A DNA stretch of 64,000 bases from CAXWPM01 sp965206125 (GTDB lineage Bacteria > Acidobacteriota > Terriglobia > 20CM-2-55-15), in NCBI GenBank assembly GCA_965206125.1, contig CBDBIN010000037.1:1-64000 (forward strand), given 5' to 3'. The position numbers and the translations under genes were made by a program. The notes under the pieces are model-generated. The model made no database searches. It worked only from the letters and a program-made list of their open reading frames with translations, and was not told the origin of the DNA. Of this stretch, positions 26,243 to 34,579 are shown piece after piece. Every line of letters starts with the position of its first letter. Within the stretch, counting starts at the first letter, position 1.

Positions 26243-26334
26243 GCCTCACGGACTTGTGGCTCACCTGCAGCAAGCCACTCCTTCAGAAACCAATAAATAC
26301 CTTGGCTGCCGACTGGTGCAGCCATTTGTTAGGC
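26243..26334. other. attC site, type A (variant)
   Basis: GCCTCAC at 26243-26249 and GTTAGGC at 26328-26334. Inner arms CTTGTGGCTCACCTGCA and TGGTGCAGCCATTTG pair; the central stem differs from consensus (AAGCCAC/TTGGCTG). The right box contains the stop of the second VOC gene. Confidence 0.85.
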
Positions 26335-26697
26335 GTCATCTAGCATGCCCTTGTCTTGACCGATCCAGAGACGATTGCCGTCTGGATCCTCAATGCGAAA
26401 TTCGGTCATACCGTAGAACGTAACGTCCAACTCTGGGACAGACAGCCCGTTCTCCCGAGCAAGCCGATGGAACTCCACAACGTTCTCCGGATAGAGGTAG
26501 AGAACAGCGATTCTGGGAATGCCGGCATGAAGATTGATGGATTGGTCGAGCATAAGCTGGCAGTCGCCGCAACGCAGCGTGGCCCAGCCCCATTCGTCGT
26601 TTCTATTCTCAACGAAGAACCCCAGCTTTTCGTAGAACGCCACGCTGGCCGACATGTTCCTGACTGGCTGCATTGGGACAAGACGGTTGAGCTTCAT
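26329..26697 (-). CDS. VOC-superfamily protein, cassette
   Basis: The 122 residues begin MKLNRLVPMQPVRNMSASVA and read through FYEKLGFFVENRNDEWGWA, LRCGDCQLMLDQS, IAVLYLYPENVVEFHRLA and EFRIEDPDGNRLWIGQD. The pattern is a single glyoxalase-like unit with the ending D-P-D-G-N-x-L-x-I. It may bind or modify a small electrophile or antibiotic. It is not a close copy of the VOC protein at 24759. The TAA stop lies in the attC box. Confidence 0.82.
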   Translation of the reverse strand: MKLNRLVPMQPVRNMSASVAFYEKLGFFVENRNDEWGWATLRCGDCQLMLDQSINLHAGIPRIAVLYLYPENVVEFHRLARENGLSVPELDVTFYGMTEFRIEDPDGNRLWIGQDKGMLDDA

Positions 26698-26717
26698 ACG
26701 ACCCCGACCTCGGTGAC

Positions 26718-26807
26718 GCCCAACGGATTGTCGCTCACCTGCGGCGGCCACTCGTACAGAATTCAAGAATTACCGTGGCAGCCGTCTGGTGCAGCCACTT
26801 GTTAAGC
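26718..26807. other. attC site, type A
   Basis: GCCCAAC at 26718-26724 and GTTAAGC at 26801-26807, with TTGTCGCTCACC/GGTGCAGCCACTT and GCGGCCAC/GTGGCAGC arms. The 109 bp between it and the SRPBCC stop shows nothing else. Confidence 0.85.
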
Positions 26808-26916
26808 GCCTACAGACACTTCCTTGGCTCCCGTAGCATGCCTGTCGCACGTCGAGTGTCAACTTCTCAATGACATTTCCCAAATGCGGAACGTGAACCG
26901 GCAGTAGTAACCGAAT

Positions 26917-27360
26917 CTAGGTTTCTCGATGACGAAAATTGGGATTCTCACTTCGTGCCTTCAACCCTCTCGCCTCAAAGTCGAGATATCGTTCCGTTAT
27001 GCTCTTTGTCATCCGTCCGAATACGCTGCCGAATGCACCCTGGAAATCAAGCGATAACGATGCCTGGCTCCCATCGCCGGTCGGCTTGACACAATGCTGG
27101 GCTACGACCCGTATCCCCGGGCCGCTACTCATCCAAGTAAAGCTCAGGCCCGGATCGAACGCCGTAATGCTCCACCGTGCAGGTGGAAACTTGGGCTGAC
27201 GGATCACGAGCCGACTCCCAACAACCAACGGTCCACTATCGAGTCGTTTGATGCTGGTAACCGACGGAGTCCATTCGTTCCATCGATCTATGTCGATCAT
27301 CACTTGCCAGACGCGCTCCGCGGGTGCGTCAATCCCGATCGCAATGTCGAATGTCTTCAT
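26917..27360 (-). CDS. SRPBCC-fold (polyketide cyclase/START-like) protein, cassette
   Basis: The 147-residue ligand-binding-fold protein starts MKTFDIAIGIDAPAERVWQVM, then DIDRWNEWTPSVTSIKRLD, the canonical opening of SRPBCC proteins. It continues SRLVIRQPKFPPARWSITAF and the C-terminal long helix MTKSITERYLDFEARGLK, which closes the hydrophobic pocket. No catalytic residues can be assigned; it probably binds a hydrophobic small molecule. Its attC is at 26718-26807. Confidence 0.82.
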   Translation of the reverse strand: MKTFDIAIGIDAPAERVWQVMIDIDRWNEWTPSVTSIKRLDSGPLVVGSRLVIRQPKFPPARWSITAFDPGLSFTWMSSGPGIRVVAQHCVKPTGDGSQASLSLDFQGAFGSVFGRMTKSITERYLDFEARGLKARSENPNFRHRET

Positions 27361-27408
27361 GGGATCGTGGAACGAACGATCTCGCCTTGGACGCCGTCAA
27401 CAGATTGC

Positions 27409-27499
27409 GCCTAATGGATTGTGGCTCACCCGCGGCGGCCACTCCTTTTCATGTCAGAGAAATACCGTGGCCGCCGTCTGGCGCAGCCACTTGTTAGAT
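27409..27499. other. attC site, type A
   Basis: GCCTAAT at 27409-27415 and GTTAGAT at 27493-27499, with TTGTGGCTCACCC/TGGCGCAGCCACTT and GCGGCCAC/GTGGCCGCC stems. It is the highest-coordinate attC, hence the one closest to the expected integrase side. Confidence 0.87.
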
Positions 27500-27510
27500 G
27501 GCGTCGCCCT

Positions 27511-28647
27511 TCATTTAACGGCGTTCAGAAAGACAGCAGCAGTCGAGTCTGCCAGCTCGCCGGCATCCGCTGAAGCGTTCGACAGGACAATCACCGTTAG
27601 TCCCTCTTCGGGGAACCTGACAAGAGATGTCTTGAAGCCGACCCAGCCACCGTCGTGGTGGATGGCCTCGCGACCCAGTCGGTCGGAGACGCGCCAACCG
27701 AAACCGTATGGCGATTCTGTCCCATCGTTGAGTCTGGCCGGAGCAAAGGCCTCCCGGGTCCGATCCCCGGTTTCCGCCCACGCGTGCAGAGCTTGATCCC
27801 ACCGGTAGAGGTCGTCGAGTGAGGCGTACACTCCGCCCGCTCCGACCAGCCAATTTCCCCAGTGGTCATCGTCCTCCTGCCACCCTTCGGTCTCCTGTTG
27901 CGGGGAGTACCCGATCGCTCGGCCGGGAATGACGGTGCTCGGCTGGTCGCGGACCGCCGCCGTGAACATGCCGAGCGGGTCGAAGATCTGAGTGTCGAGA
28001 AACTGTGCGAACGTCATGCTCGACACGCGCTCCACGATAAGCGCCAGGACTTCATACCCGGGATTGCTATATTCATAGCGATCTCCGGGAGGGAAGACGG
28101 GCTCACCCCATGCCTCGTAGACCGAAACGGCTTCAGCGTTCTGGAGTGGGATCTCACGGTCGGCAGCCGTGGCCATCTCTTCAAGGGGGCTGCGATCGTA
28201 GTAGTCCGGGAGACCCGACGTGTGGTTCAGCAGATGGCGGACAGTGATCCCGTCGAACCGAGCGAGTTCGGGAACCCATTCCGTAACCGGTGAGTCATAG
28301 CTAAGATCACCACTCTCTTCCAGGATGACGACGGCCATCGCCGTGAACGCCTTGGTCACCGACCCGAGGCGGACGGGCGTTGACGGCTGCAGAGGGGCCC
28401 CATTGCTCAGGTTCGCGATGCCGTAGCCAGCCGAGTGGACGACGGCACCGTCGCGTATGACCATGGCCGACGCACCAGGCGAACCCTCCACCGCGAATTC
28501 GGCGAAGATGGCGTCCACCTCCGGACCCAAGTCGATCGTACCCGTTTCAGGAGCGCCTCCGCACGATACTAAGGCCAGGACTGCGAAAGCAGCGCAAATG
28601 ATCGGCCAGGATCTGGACAGGTCTCGTCTCAGTAGACTACCTTGCAA
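27511..28647 (-). CDS. Serine hydrolase, beta-lactamase class C/EstB-like, lipoprotein
   Basis: Secreted penicillin-binding-fold hydrolase. The TTG at 28647 is chosen as the start because GGAGGGAGGC lies directly upstream and it gives a lipoprotein signal ending VLALVSCGG. Catalytic motifs are SxxK in RLGSVTKAFTAM, YxN in YEYSNPGYE and the third box HHDGGWVGF. Such enzymes are esterases, D-aminopeptidases or weak beta-lactamases. It may be the first cassette of the array, with its attC to the left, but no recombination site was found on its right, so it could also be a resident gene. Confidence 0.83.
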   Translation of the reverse strand: MQGSLLRRDLSRSWPIICAAFAVLALVSCGGAPETGTIDLGPEVDAIFAEFAVEGSPGASAMVIRDGAVVHSAGYGIANLSNGAPLQPSTPVRLGSVTKAFTAMAVVILEESGDLSYDSPVTEWVPELARFDGITVRHLLNHTSGLPDYYDRSPLEEMATAADREIPLQNAEAVSVYEAWGEPVFPPGDRYEYSNPGYEVLALIVERVSSMTFAQFLDTQIFDPLGMFTAAVRDQPSTVIPGRAIGYSPQQETEGWQEDDDHWGNWLVGAGGVYASLDDLYRWDQALHAWAETGDRTREAFAPARLNDGTESPYGFGWRVSDRLGREAIHHDGGWVGFKTSLVRFPEEGLTVIVLSNASADAGELADSTAAVFLNAVK

Positions 28648-28741
28648 GCCTCCCTCCCTTGACAGTAACGCCCGCGACCCACAGGTGCGTGGAGGTTCGG
28701 CCAGGATCTTGATTGCTGAAAACCGTTCGCCATCAGCCGAG

Positions 28742-29005
28742 TCATCCGGCGGCCTCCTCCATAGCTTCGCGCACAGCCGCCAGGACGTGCTCATCAGTTG
28801 GCCAGGGTCTGCCCAAGAGCTTGGCGAGCAGTCCGCTCTTTCGGGAAACCACCGGTCGGTCGTCGACGATGATGTCAAACTGTCCGCGCCGACCCTTTTC
28901 GAGCTCGACCCGAGCCCCCAGGGTGTCATGGATGAGAGCAGCGAAACTCGCTGCCTTTCTGGCGATCGTACCTCAGGTTTTGCAGTAGACGATCCGGATG
29001 CTCAT
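28742..29005 (-). CDS. SelW/SelT/SelH-like (Rdx) selenoprotein with in-frame UGA
   Basis: The 87-codon frame starts MSIRIVYCKT, then UGA at codon 11 (28973-28975), then GTIARKAASFAALI, LGARVELEKGRRGQFDIIVD and DEHVLAAVREAMEEAAG before a normal stop. The UGA falls at the second position of the CxxC/CxxU redox motif that defines Rdx-family thioredoxin-like proteins, and everything after it matches the family, so it is read as selenocysteine. A hairpin with 7-bp arms lies 19-35 bases after the UGA, where bacterial SECIS elements sit. GGAGG precedes the ATG by about 12 bases. It was probably missed by standard gene finders. The function is inferred to be redox. No selA, selB or selD is in the window. 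Confidence 0.78.
28938..28954 (-). promoter_or_regulatory. SECIS-like hairpin
   Basis: Perfect stem GCAGCGA/TCGCTGC with a 3-base loop (GUU in the RNA), located 19-35 nucleotides downstream of the UGA codon of the SelW-like gene. Position and short loop with GU fit a bacterial SECIS for SelB; recognition cannot be proved from sequence. Confidence 0.55.
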
Positions 29006-29060
29006 AGCGACGGTAGTCCTCCATGGGTCTTCAATGTTGAAAGAGTGACCTCTCCCTTGA

Positions 29061-29089
29061 GTATTAGCTAGTTCCGTATAGCACTCCAA
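29061..29089 (-). promoter_or_regulatory. Promoter of the SelW-like gene
   Basis: On the minus strand, -35 TTGGAG (29084-29089) and -10 TAATAC (29061-29066) with a 17-base spacer, 56 bases before the ATG at 29005. The rest of 29006-29328 holds no gene I can support, only a GGGCGGC/GCCGCCC hairpin (29308-29328) abutting the pdxJ stop. Confidence 0.6.
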
Positions 29090-29307
29090 CCCCAGCCTGT
29101 CCAGGCTTGTTAGCTCCACAAGCAGATGGAGCAAGGATCAAGTATAGAGAGGGTTACAGGATGGCAGTTTGTTGTTACTCAATCTTGGTCAGGCTCCTAT
29201 CTTCGTCGACCGGAAGAGACAGTTGGTCGGCTGGGCTTTGGACGGCGCTGGGACCGCGATTGACGACGTCGGTGTAGATCATGTTCGTGCGGACGTTGGA
29301 AGCCGAC

Positions 29308-29328
29308 GGGCGGCCACGGGTGCCGCCC
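29308..29328. repeat. REP-like hairpin after pdxJ
   Basis: GGGCGGC and GCCGCCC arms around CACGGGT, directly adjoining the pdxJ stop, followed by CCTACA as in the dispersed REP family. It may help end the long pur operon transcript, though no T-run follows on the minus strand. Confidence 0.5.
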
Positions 29329-30063
29329 CTACACACCAGCCTGGGTGATTGCGAGGTATCTGCGGAGTGTTTCCTCAAACCCGTGGTCGAAGGACTCGAC
29401 GACGATGGCGTGGCCGATCGACACTTCCAGAATCCGGGGGATCGTCAGGAAACGGGGCAGGTTGTCGAGGTTCAGGTCGTGCCCCGCATTGACTCCGAGT
29501 CCGACCTCCCGGGCATACGCTGCCCCGTCGGCAAAGCGCTCCCACTCGCTGTCTTCTCGGCCGGTCCCGAACGCCTCGGCATATGGTTCGGTGTAGAACT
29601 CGATGCGGTCTGTCCCGACAGCGCGTGCCCGATCGATGTCGTCACCCACCGGGTCGAGGAAGAGACTCACGCGGATTTCCGCGGCCTTGAGCCGCTCGAT
29701 GATCGGCACGAGTGTGTCGCCGTGGGCTTCAAGCTGCCAGCCATGATCCGAAGTCAATTGGTCGGGCGCGTCGGGAACCAGCGTGCACTGGTCCGGTCCA
29801 ACTTCCACAACGAGATCCAGAAACTCCCGAGTCGGGTAGCCTTCGATGTTGAACTCAACATCCTCGTGGGCGGCAACCAGTGCCGACAGTTCGGGAACGT
29901 CCGATCGGCGGATGTGACGTTCGTCCGGCCTGGGATGGACGGTGATCCCCTGGACACCGGCCCCGATGGCGCGCCGTGCCATGCCGACAACGCTCGGATA
30001 GTCGCGGCCGCGGGAGTTACGCAGCAGGGCGAACTTGTTGACGTTGACGCTAAGGCTCGTCAT
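29329..30063 (-). CDS. pdxJ: Pyridoxine 5'-phosphate synthase
   Basis: Condenses 1-deoxyxylulose-5-phosphate with 3-amino-1-hydroxyacetone phosphate in the DXP-dependent vitamin B6 pathway. The 244-residue TIM barrel has SVNVNKFALLRNSRG at the start, GITVHPRPDERHIR, FNIEGYPTREFLDL, the catalytic-region CTLVPDAPDQLTSDHGW and GVNAGHDLNLDNLP at the phosphate site. It overlaps the tyrS stop by 4 bp and is the last gene of the purB-to-pdxJ run. Confidence 0.96.
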   Translation of the reverse strand: MTSLSVNVNKFALLRNSRGRDYPSVVGMARRAIGAGVQGITVHPRPDERHIRRSDVPELSALVAAHEDVEFNIEGYPTREFLDLVVEVGPDQCTLVPDAPDQLTSDHGWQLEAHGDTLVPIIERLKAAEIRVSLFLDPVGDDIDRARAVGTDRIEFYTEPYAEAFGTGREDSEWERFADGAAYAREVGLGVNAGHDLNLDNLPRFLTIPRILEVSIGHAIVVESFDHGFEETLRRYLAITQAGV

Positions 30064-31301
30064 TCGCCGACAACCACTCGCAGGAAGCGTCTCTTCCCGA
30101 CCTTGAACAGGTATTCATCCCCGGCCGACAGTCGCAATTCTGCGCGAGTATCAGTCGCCTTCTCGCCGTCGATCGTGACGGCCCCCGAACCGATCAGGCG
30201 GTTCGCCTCCGATACAGAGGCCGCAAGGCCCATCGACGCCAGCAGCTTCGAAAGCTTCACCTTCTCGTCGGAAAGGGAAAGCTCGCGTGTCTCGATGTCC
30301 TCGGGAATCTCACCCTTCCGGAAGACCTTCGCGAACGCCTCGCGTGCCGCTCGGGCCCGATCCTGATCGTAGTAGTCCTCAATAATGCGGACCGCAAGAT
30401 CGCCCTTGAGTGCCATCGGGTGCCTGTCGCCCGAAGCGACTTCCTGCTGCCACCTCTCGATGTCGCTCATCGGCACATCGGTCACGAGTTCGAAGTAGCG
30501 GTACATCAGTTCGTCGGAAATCGACATCACCTTGCCGTAGATGTCATTTGGCGGCTCGTCGATGCCGATATAGTTGCCCAGCGACTTACTCATCTTCTGA
30601 ACGCCGTCGGTGCCCTCGAGCAGCGGCATCGTCAGGACGACCTGCGCGGGCTGGTCGTACTCTCGCTGGAGATCGCGTCCGACCAGCAGGTTGAACTTCT
30701 GGTCTGTGCCTCCCAGCTCGACGTCCGCTTCGAGCGCCACCGAGTCGTAGCCCTGCACGAGCGGGTACAACAGCTCGTGCATCGAGATCGGCTCCTGCGC
30801 CTTCATCCGCTTCTCGAAGTCGTCACGTTCGAGGATCCTCCGGACCGTGTAATGCCCGCACAGGCGGACGAACCCGGCGGATCCCAGCTTCGACATCCAC
30901 CGGCTGTTAAAATCGATAACGGTCGTCTCCGGGTCCAGGATCTTGAATATCTGTTTCTTGTAGGTCTCCGCGTTCGCCCGGATTTCGTCGGGCGTGAGCT
31001 GCTTCCGGGTGATAGACCGCCCGGACGGGTCGCCGATCATCCCCGTGAAGTCCCCGATCAGGAAGATCACCGTGTGGCCCAGGTCCTGGAAGTGCTTCAT
31101 CTTCCGGATCAGCACTGTGTGGCCGACGTGAAGGTCGGGTGCGCTGGGATCGAAACCAGTCTTCACCCGCAACGGCTTTCCCGTCTTGGCGGACCTCTCT
31201 AGCCGCGCCTCGAGCTCTTCTTCACGAATGATCTCGACCGTGCCCTTCCGCAGATACTCCATCTGCTCGGCGATGGATAGCGATTTCAGTTCTTCAATCA
31301 T
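30060..31301 (-). CDS. tyrS: Tyrosyl-tRNA synthetase
   Basis: Class I aminoacyl-tRNA synthetase, 413 residues. It has the HIGH motif as HVGHT after GFDPSAPDLHVG, the KMSKS motif in GVQKMSKSLGNYIG, and a C-terminal S4 RNA-binding domain (VSEANRLIGSGAVTIDGEK). This is the TyrZ-like long form rather than the E. coli type. It overlaps purN by 8 bp and pdxJ by 4 bp, so it is embedded in the operon. Confidence 0.97.
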   Translation of the reverse strand: MIEELKSLSIAEQMEYLRKGTVEIIREEELEARLERSAKTGKPLRVKTGFDPSAPDLHVGHTVLIRKMKHFQDLGHTVIFLIGDFTGMIGDPSGRSITRKQLTPDEIRANAETYKKQIFKILDPETTVIDFNSRWMSKLGSAGFVRLCGHYTVRRILERDDFEKRMKAQEPISMHELLYPLVQGYDSVALEADVELGGTDQKFNLLVGRDLQREYDQPAQVVLTMPLLEGTDGVQKMSKSLGNYIGIDEPPNDIYGKVMSISDELMYRYFELVTDVPMSDIERWQQEVASGDRHPMALKGDLAVRIIEDYYDQDRARAAREAFAKVFRKGEIPEDIETRELSLSDEKVKLSKLLASMGLAASVSEANRLIGSGAVTIDGEKATDTRAELRLSAGDEYLFKVGKRRFLRVVVGE

Positions 31302-31914
31302 GAATCAGCACGCGGCGGTCGTGAATCTCGCAACGGCCGGACAGAACCCTTCCGATCGCCTCTGAGTAGAGTTTGTGCTCCTCAACCAGGATTCGGGCCG
31401 ACAGGTCGTCGACCGTGTCGCCGTCGAGTACGGGAACCATCGCCTGTCCGACGATCGGTCCTCCGTCGAGCGACTCGTCGACGAAGTGGACCGTGCAGCC
31501 GCTCAATCTTACTCCATGCTCGAGAGCCTGGCTCTGCGCGTCGAGGCCGGGAAATGCGGGAAGCAACGAAGGATGGATGTTGAGGATGCGGCAGGGAAAC
31601 GCGCGTATGAAAGCGGGGCCTAGTGTGCGCATGAAGCCAGCCAGGCATACGAGGGCGACGCCGTTTTCCCTTAGCAGTTCGACGGCATTCCGGTCGAACT
31701 CTTCGCGCGACACACCTTTGGAAGACAGACAGACGGCGTTCAACCCGCGCCGGCGCGCCTCTCTGAGGCCTGGCGCGTCTTTCTTATTACTCAGGACGAT
31801 CGCGATCCGGGCATCGAGCCGACCCGCCTCGATATTGTGTGCGATGGCGTTGAAGTTCGAGCCTCGACCCGAGAGAAGAATACCGATGTCGCGGTTGCCC
31901 GGTTCGAGCCTCAT
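31294..31914 (-). CDS. purN: Phosphoribosylglycinamide formyltransferase
   Basis: Transfers formyl from 10-formyl-THF to GAR, the third step of purine synthesis. The 206 residues show LLSGRGSNFNAIAHNI at the phosphate site, RRGLNAVCLS, the catalytic region LNIHPSLLPAFPGLDAQ (N, H) and GCTVHFVDESLDGGPIVGQ with the conserved aspartate. It overlaps purM (4 bp) and tyrS (8 bp). Confidence 0.97.
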   Translation of the reverse strand: MRLEPGNRDIGILLSGRGSNFNAIAHNIEAGRLDARIAIVLSNKKDAPGLREARRRGLNAVCLSSKGVSREEFDRNAVELLRENGVALVCLAGFMRTLGPAFIRAFPCRILNIHPSLLPAFPGLDAQSQALEHGVRLSGCTVHFVDESLDGGPIVGQAMVPVLDGDTVDDLSARILVEEHKLYSEAIGRVLSGRCEIHDRRVLIHD

Positions 31915-32942
31915 GACACGTAGGTAACGCGCGACTCCCCTTCGATGACGTTGCCGATCATGAAATGTTCCGTGCCGATCGCGTCCCCGAACTCGTCGAC
32001 CTGGTCGGGCCGGATGACGGCGATCATGCCGATACCCATGTTGGTCGCCCGCAGCATCTCTTCCCTGACGACGTTTCCGATTTTGGACATCAGATCGAAC
32101 ACGGGCAGTACCGGCCAGCTTCCAAAACGCACCTGGGCGCCGCAGCCTTCCGGCAGGATGCGCGGGAGGTTGTCGGTAATCCCACCACCGGTGATATGAG
32201 CGAGCCCGAGGACGAGGTTCCGCTCCAGCGCGGGCCGCAGCACAGGCTCGTAGTTCAGGTGGGGTTTGAGCAGTTCGTCACCGAGTGTGATGCCGAGGAT
32301 GGGGACTTCCGTGTCGACGGTCCAGTGCGCCGTGTCGAGCAACAGCTTCCGAGCCAGCGAATATCCGTTGGTGTGCAGCCCAGCCGACGGCAACCCGACC
32401 AGGGCGTCGCCCGGTCGTATGTCGCGGCCGTCGATGATTTTCGACTGGTCGACCACACCGACGATGAAACCCGCAATGTCGTATTCACCGTCCGCGTAGA
32501 AGCCGGGCATCTCGGCTGTCTCACCGCCAATCAACGCACATCCGGCCTCTCCACAAGCGCGAGCCACGCCGTCCACCACCGAAACAATCACGTCGGGGTC
32601 GAGGCGGCCGGTCGCAATGTAATCCATGAAGAAGAGGGGACGCGCCCCCTGTACGCCGATGTCGTTGATGCAGTGGTTGACCAGATCGCCACCGACCGTA
32701 TTGTGTCGTCCGGTCTGGAACGCGACCTTCAGTTTCGTTCCAGCCCCGTCTGAGCTGGAGACAAGTACCGGATCAGCCAGATCTGGAAAGTTGGCCCGGA
32801 ACAGGCCACCGAACCCGCCGATGTCGCTGAGCACATCCCGAGTAAACGTCTTCTTCGCGAGATCGCGAATGCGTCTGGTAGCGCTGGACGCGGCATCGAT
32901 GTCGACGCCGGCATCGCGGTAGGTAAAGGACCGCTCGCTCAT
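31911..32942 (-). CDS. purM: Phosphoribosylformylglycinamidine cyclo-ligase
   Basis: AIR synthetase, the fifth step of purine synthesis. The 343 residues have the N-terminal SFTYRDAGVDIDA, GGFGGLFRAN, LVSSSDGAGTKLKVAF, ALIGGETAEMPGFY (ATP site) and GLAHITGGGITDNLPRILP, all canonical. It lies 27 bp after purF and overlaps purN. Confidence 0.97.
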   Translation of the reverse strand: MSERSFTYRDAGVDIDAASSATRRIRDLAKKTFTRDVLSDIGGFGGLFRANFPDLADPVLVSSSDGAGTKLKVAFQTGRHNTVGGDLVNHCINDIGVQGARPLFFMDYIATGRLDPDVIVSVVDGVARACGEAGCALIGGETAEMPGFYADGEYDIAGFIVGVVDQSKIIDGRDIRPGDALVGLPSAGLHTNGYSLARKLLLDTAHWTVDTEVPILGITLGDELLKPHLNYEPVLRPALERNLVLGLAHITGGGITDNLPRILPEGCGAQVRFGSWPVLPVFDLMSKIGNVVREEMLRATNMGIGMIAVIRPDQVDEFGDAIGTEHFMIGNVIEGESRVTYVS

Positions 32943-32969
32943 GGGCGGACGTGGGTCCCTGGCGTCCGG

Positions 32970-34424
32970 TTAGTCATCGCCAGCCCTTGCCGGAACACTC
33001 ATGACGGGCCAGTCTTCCTCTGCAGGGTCCGGGTTCTCCCACAAGTCCAACTGCCGGTCGTTCGCCTTGGCATCGAAGACCTCGTCGGTCAGGTCCAGCG
33101 GATAGACGCCCGTGTAGCACGCCGTGCAGAAATCGCCCTCGGTGCCCTCGACAGCCTTCAACAAACCGGGCAGCGAAAGGTAGGCTATCGAGTCCGCCTC
33201 CGTGTACTTGCGAATTTCCTCGATCGTATGGCTCGAGGCGATCAATTCCTTTCGGTTGGGCGTGTCGATTCCGTAGAAGCAGGGGGACACCGTCGGAGGA
33301 CAGCTGATCCGGAGGTGGACTTCCCGCGCCCCGGCTGCGCGGACCATTTTTACGATCTTCCGGCTCGTCGTCCCGCGCACGATCGAATCGTCGATCAGGA
33401 TGACCCGCCGTCCTGCGAGCAACTCGCGGACCGGGTTTAGCTTCACCTTCACGCCGAAGTGACGGATCGTCTGCTTCGGCTCGATGAACGTCCGCCCGAC
33501 GTAGTGGTTTCGGATCAGGCCGAACGAGAACGGGATGTTCGCCTGCTGAGAGTAGCCGATCGCTGCGGTCACACCGGAGTCCGGAACCGGCACGACGATA
33601 TCAGCATCCACGGGCGCCTCCTCGGCCAGAATTCGCCCCATCCGATCGCGGCTCCCCTGTACGGTCTTATCGAAGACTATGCTGTCGGGCCGGGAAAAGT
33701 ACACATGCTCGAAGATGCACCGTGCCTGACGCGTCACCGGGAGAACGTTGAGCGATCGGATCTTATCGCCCTCGATGACCACGATCTCCCCGGGCTGCAC
33801 TTCCCGGATGTAGCGGGCGTTGATCAGGTCGAACGCGCACGATTCCGACGCCACAACGTAGGAACCGTTGAACTTGCCGAGACAGAGCGGTCGGAACCCA
33901 TAGGAATCGCGGGCGGCGACCACCGTCCCTTCGTTCAGAAGGATCAGCGAAAAAGCGCCCTGGACACGAGAGAGCGCGGAGGCCAGCGCGGCGGGAAGAT
34001 CCTCGGCATCGGCTCGCGCCAGAAGGTGCAGGATGACCTCGCTGTCGCTGCTCGATTGGAAGACGGCGCCGCTCTCCTTCAACTCCGAACGCAGGCTGCG
34101 GGCGTTGATCAGGTTTCCGTTATGACAGAGTGAGACGTGGCCGTACGCGCTCTTGACGACAATCGGCTGAGCATTGCCCGCCGAACTTTCGCCGGCCGTC
34201 GAGTAGCGAGTGTGACCGATGGCGTTCTTACCGACCAGTTGGTGCAGCGCCTTCTCGGTGTAGACCTCGGCCACATGCCCCATCGCCTTGTGCGTCCGCA
34301 CGAATTCTCCGTCGGAGGCGGAAATGCCGGTGCTTTCCTGTCCGCGGTGCTGGAGGGCATACAACCCGAGGTAGGTCATTCGCGCTGATTCGGGGTGGTT
34401 GGCGATGCCGAATATTCCGCACAT
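32970..34424 (-). CDS. purF: Amidophosphoribosyltransferase, Fe-S type
   Basis: Commits PRPP to purine synthesis using glutamine. The 484 residues start MCGIFGIAN, where Cys2 is the glutaminase nucleophile with no propeptide visible. The C-terminal half has the PRPP loop VILIDDSIVRGTTS. Four cysteines at the places expected for a [4Fe-4S] cluster are seen in CIFEHVYF, SPCFYGID and DFCTACYTG, as in the Bacillus-type enzyme. It is preceded by a 146-bp gap filled by an inverted repeat. Confidence 0.97.
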   Translation of the reverse strand: MCGIFGIANHPESARMTYLGLYALQHRGQESTGISASDGEFVRTHKAMGHVAEVYTEKALHQLVGKNAIGHTRYSTAGESSAGNAQPIVVKSAYGHVSLCHNGNLINARSLRSELKESGAVFQSSSDSEVILHLLARADAEDLPAALASALSRVQGAFSLILLNEGTVVAARDSYGFRPLCLGKFNGSYVVASESCAFDLINARYIREVQPGEIVVIEGDKIRSLNVLPVTRQARCIFEHVYFSRPDSIVFDKTVQGSRDRMGRILAEEAPVDADIVVPVPDSGVTAAIGYSQQANIPFSFGLIRNHYVGRTFIEPKQTIRHFGVKVKLNPVRELLAGRRVILIDDSIVRGTTSRKIVKMVRAAGAREVHLRISCPPTVSPCFYGIDTPNRKELIASSHTIEEIRKYTEADSIAYLSLPGLLKAVEGTEGDFCTACYTGVYPLDLTDEVFDAKANDRQLDLWENPDPAEEDWPVMSVPARAGDD

Positions 34425-34452
34425 GGTCTAAGGAATCCTAGTGTAGCCGAAT

Positions 34453-34579
34453 GGCGGTTGGTTTACACGTTAGCGTTCCGCGATTGCCGTTGGCTGTTGG
34501 CTGTTGGCAATTAGCTCTTGGCCTGTGGCTGAGACAATTCAGCCAATTCCCAAAAGCCAAAGGCCAACGGCTAACCGCC
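34453..34579. repeat. Long imperfect inverted repeat between purL and purF
   Basis: GGCGGTT (34453) pairs with AACCGCC (34573) and GCCGTTGGC (34486) with GCCAACGGC (34563). Between are GTTGGCTGTTGGCTGTTGGC-like microrepeats. It includes the last bases of purL. It could form a stem that modulates purF expression, or be a repeat insertion. Confidence 0.65.

Larger units (their letters stand above)
19028..28647 (-). mobile_element. Integron gene-cassette array without integrase (CALIN-like)
   Basis: At least nine attC sites, each about 90 bp, alternate with single minus-strand genes. Sites end in GTTRRRY-type boxes and begin with RYYYAAC-type boxes, and several gene stop codons fall inside the box (ParB-like, HigA, APH, second VOC). 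The attC lies 3' of every gene, so the array grew from the high-coordinate side, where an attI and intI would be expected. None is visible to 29.3 kb. The only tyrosine recombinase in the window (50661-51569) is XerC-like. Cassette functions are mixed: stress, resistance-like, toxin-antitoxin and unknown. Confidence 0.85.

Noticed and set aside
29175..29378. Minus-strand 67-codon frame overlapping the pdxJ end
   Set aside because: Overlaps a certain gene in another frame, has biased composition and no recognisable motif.
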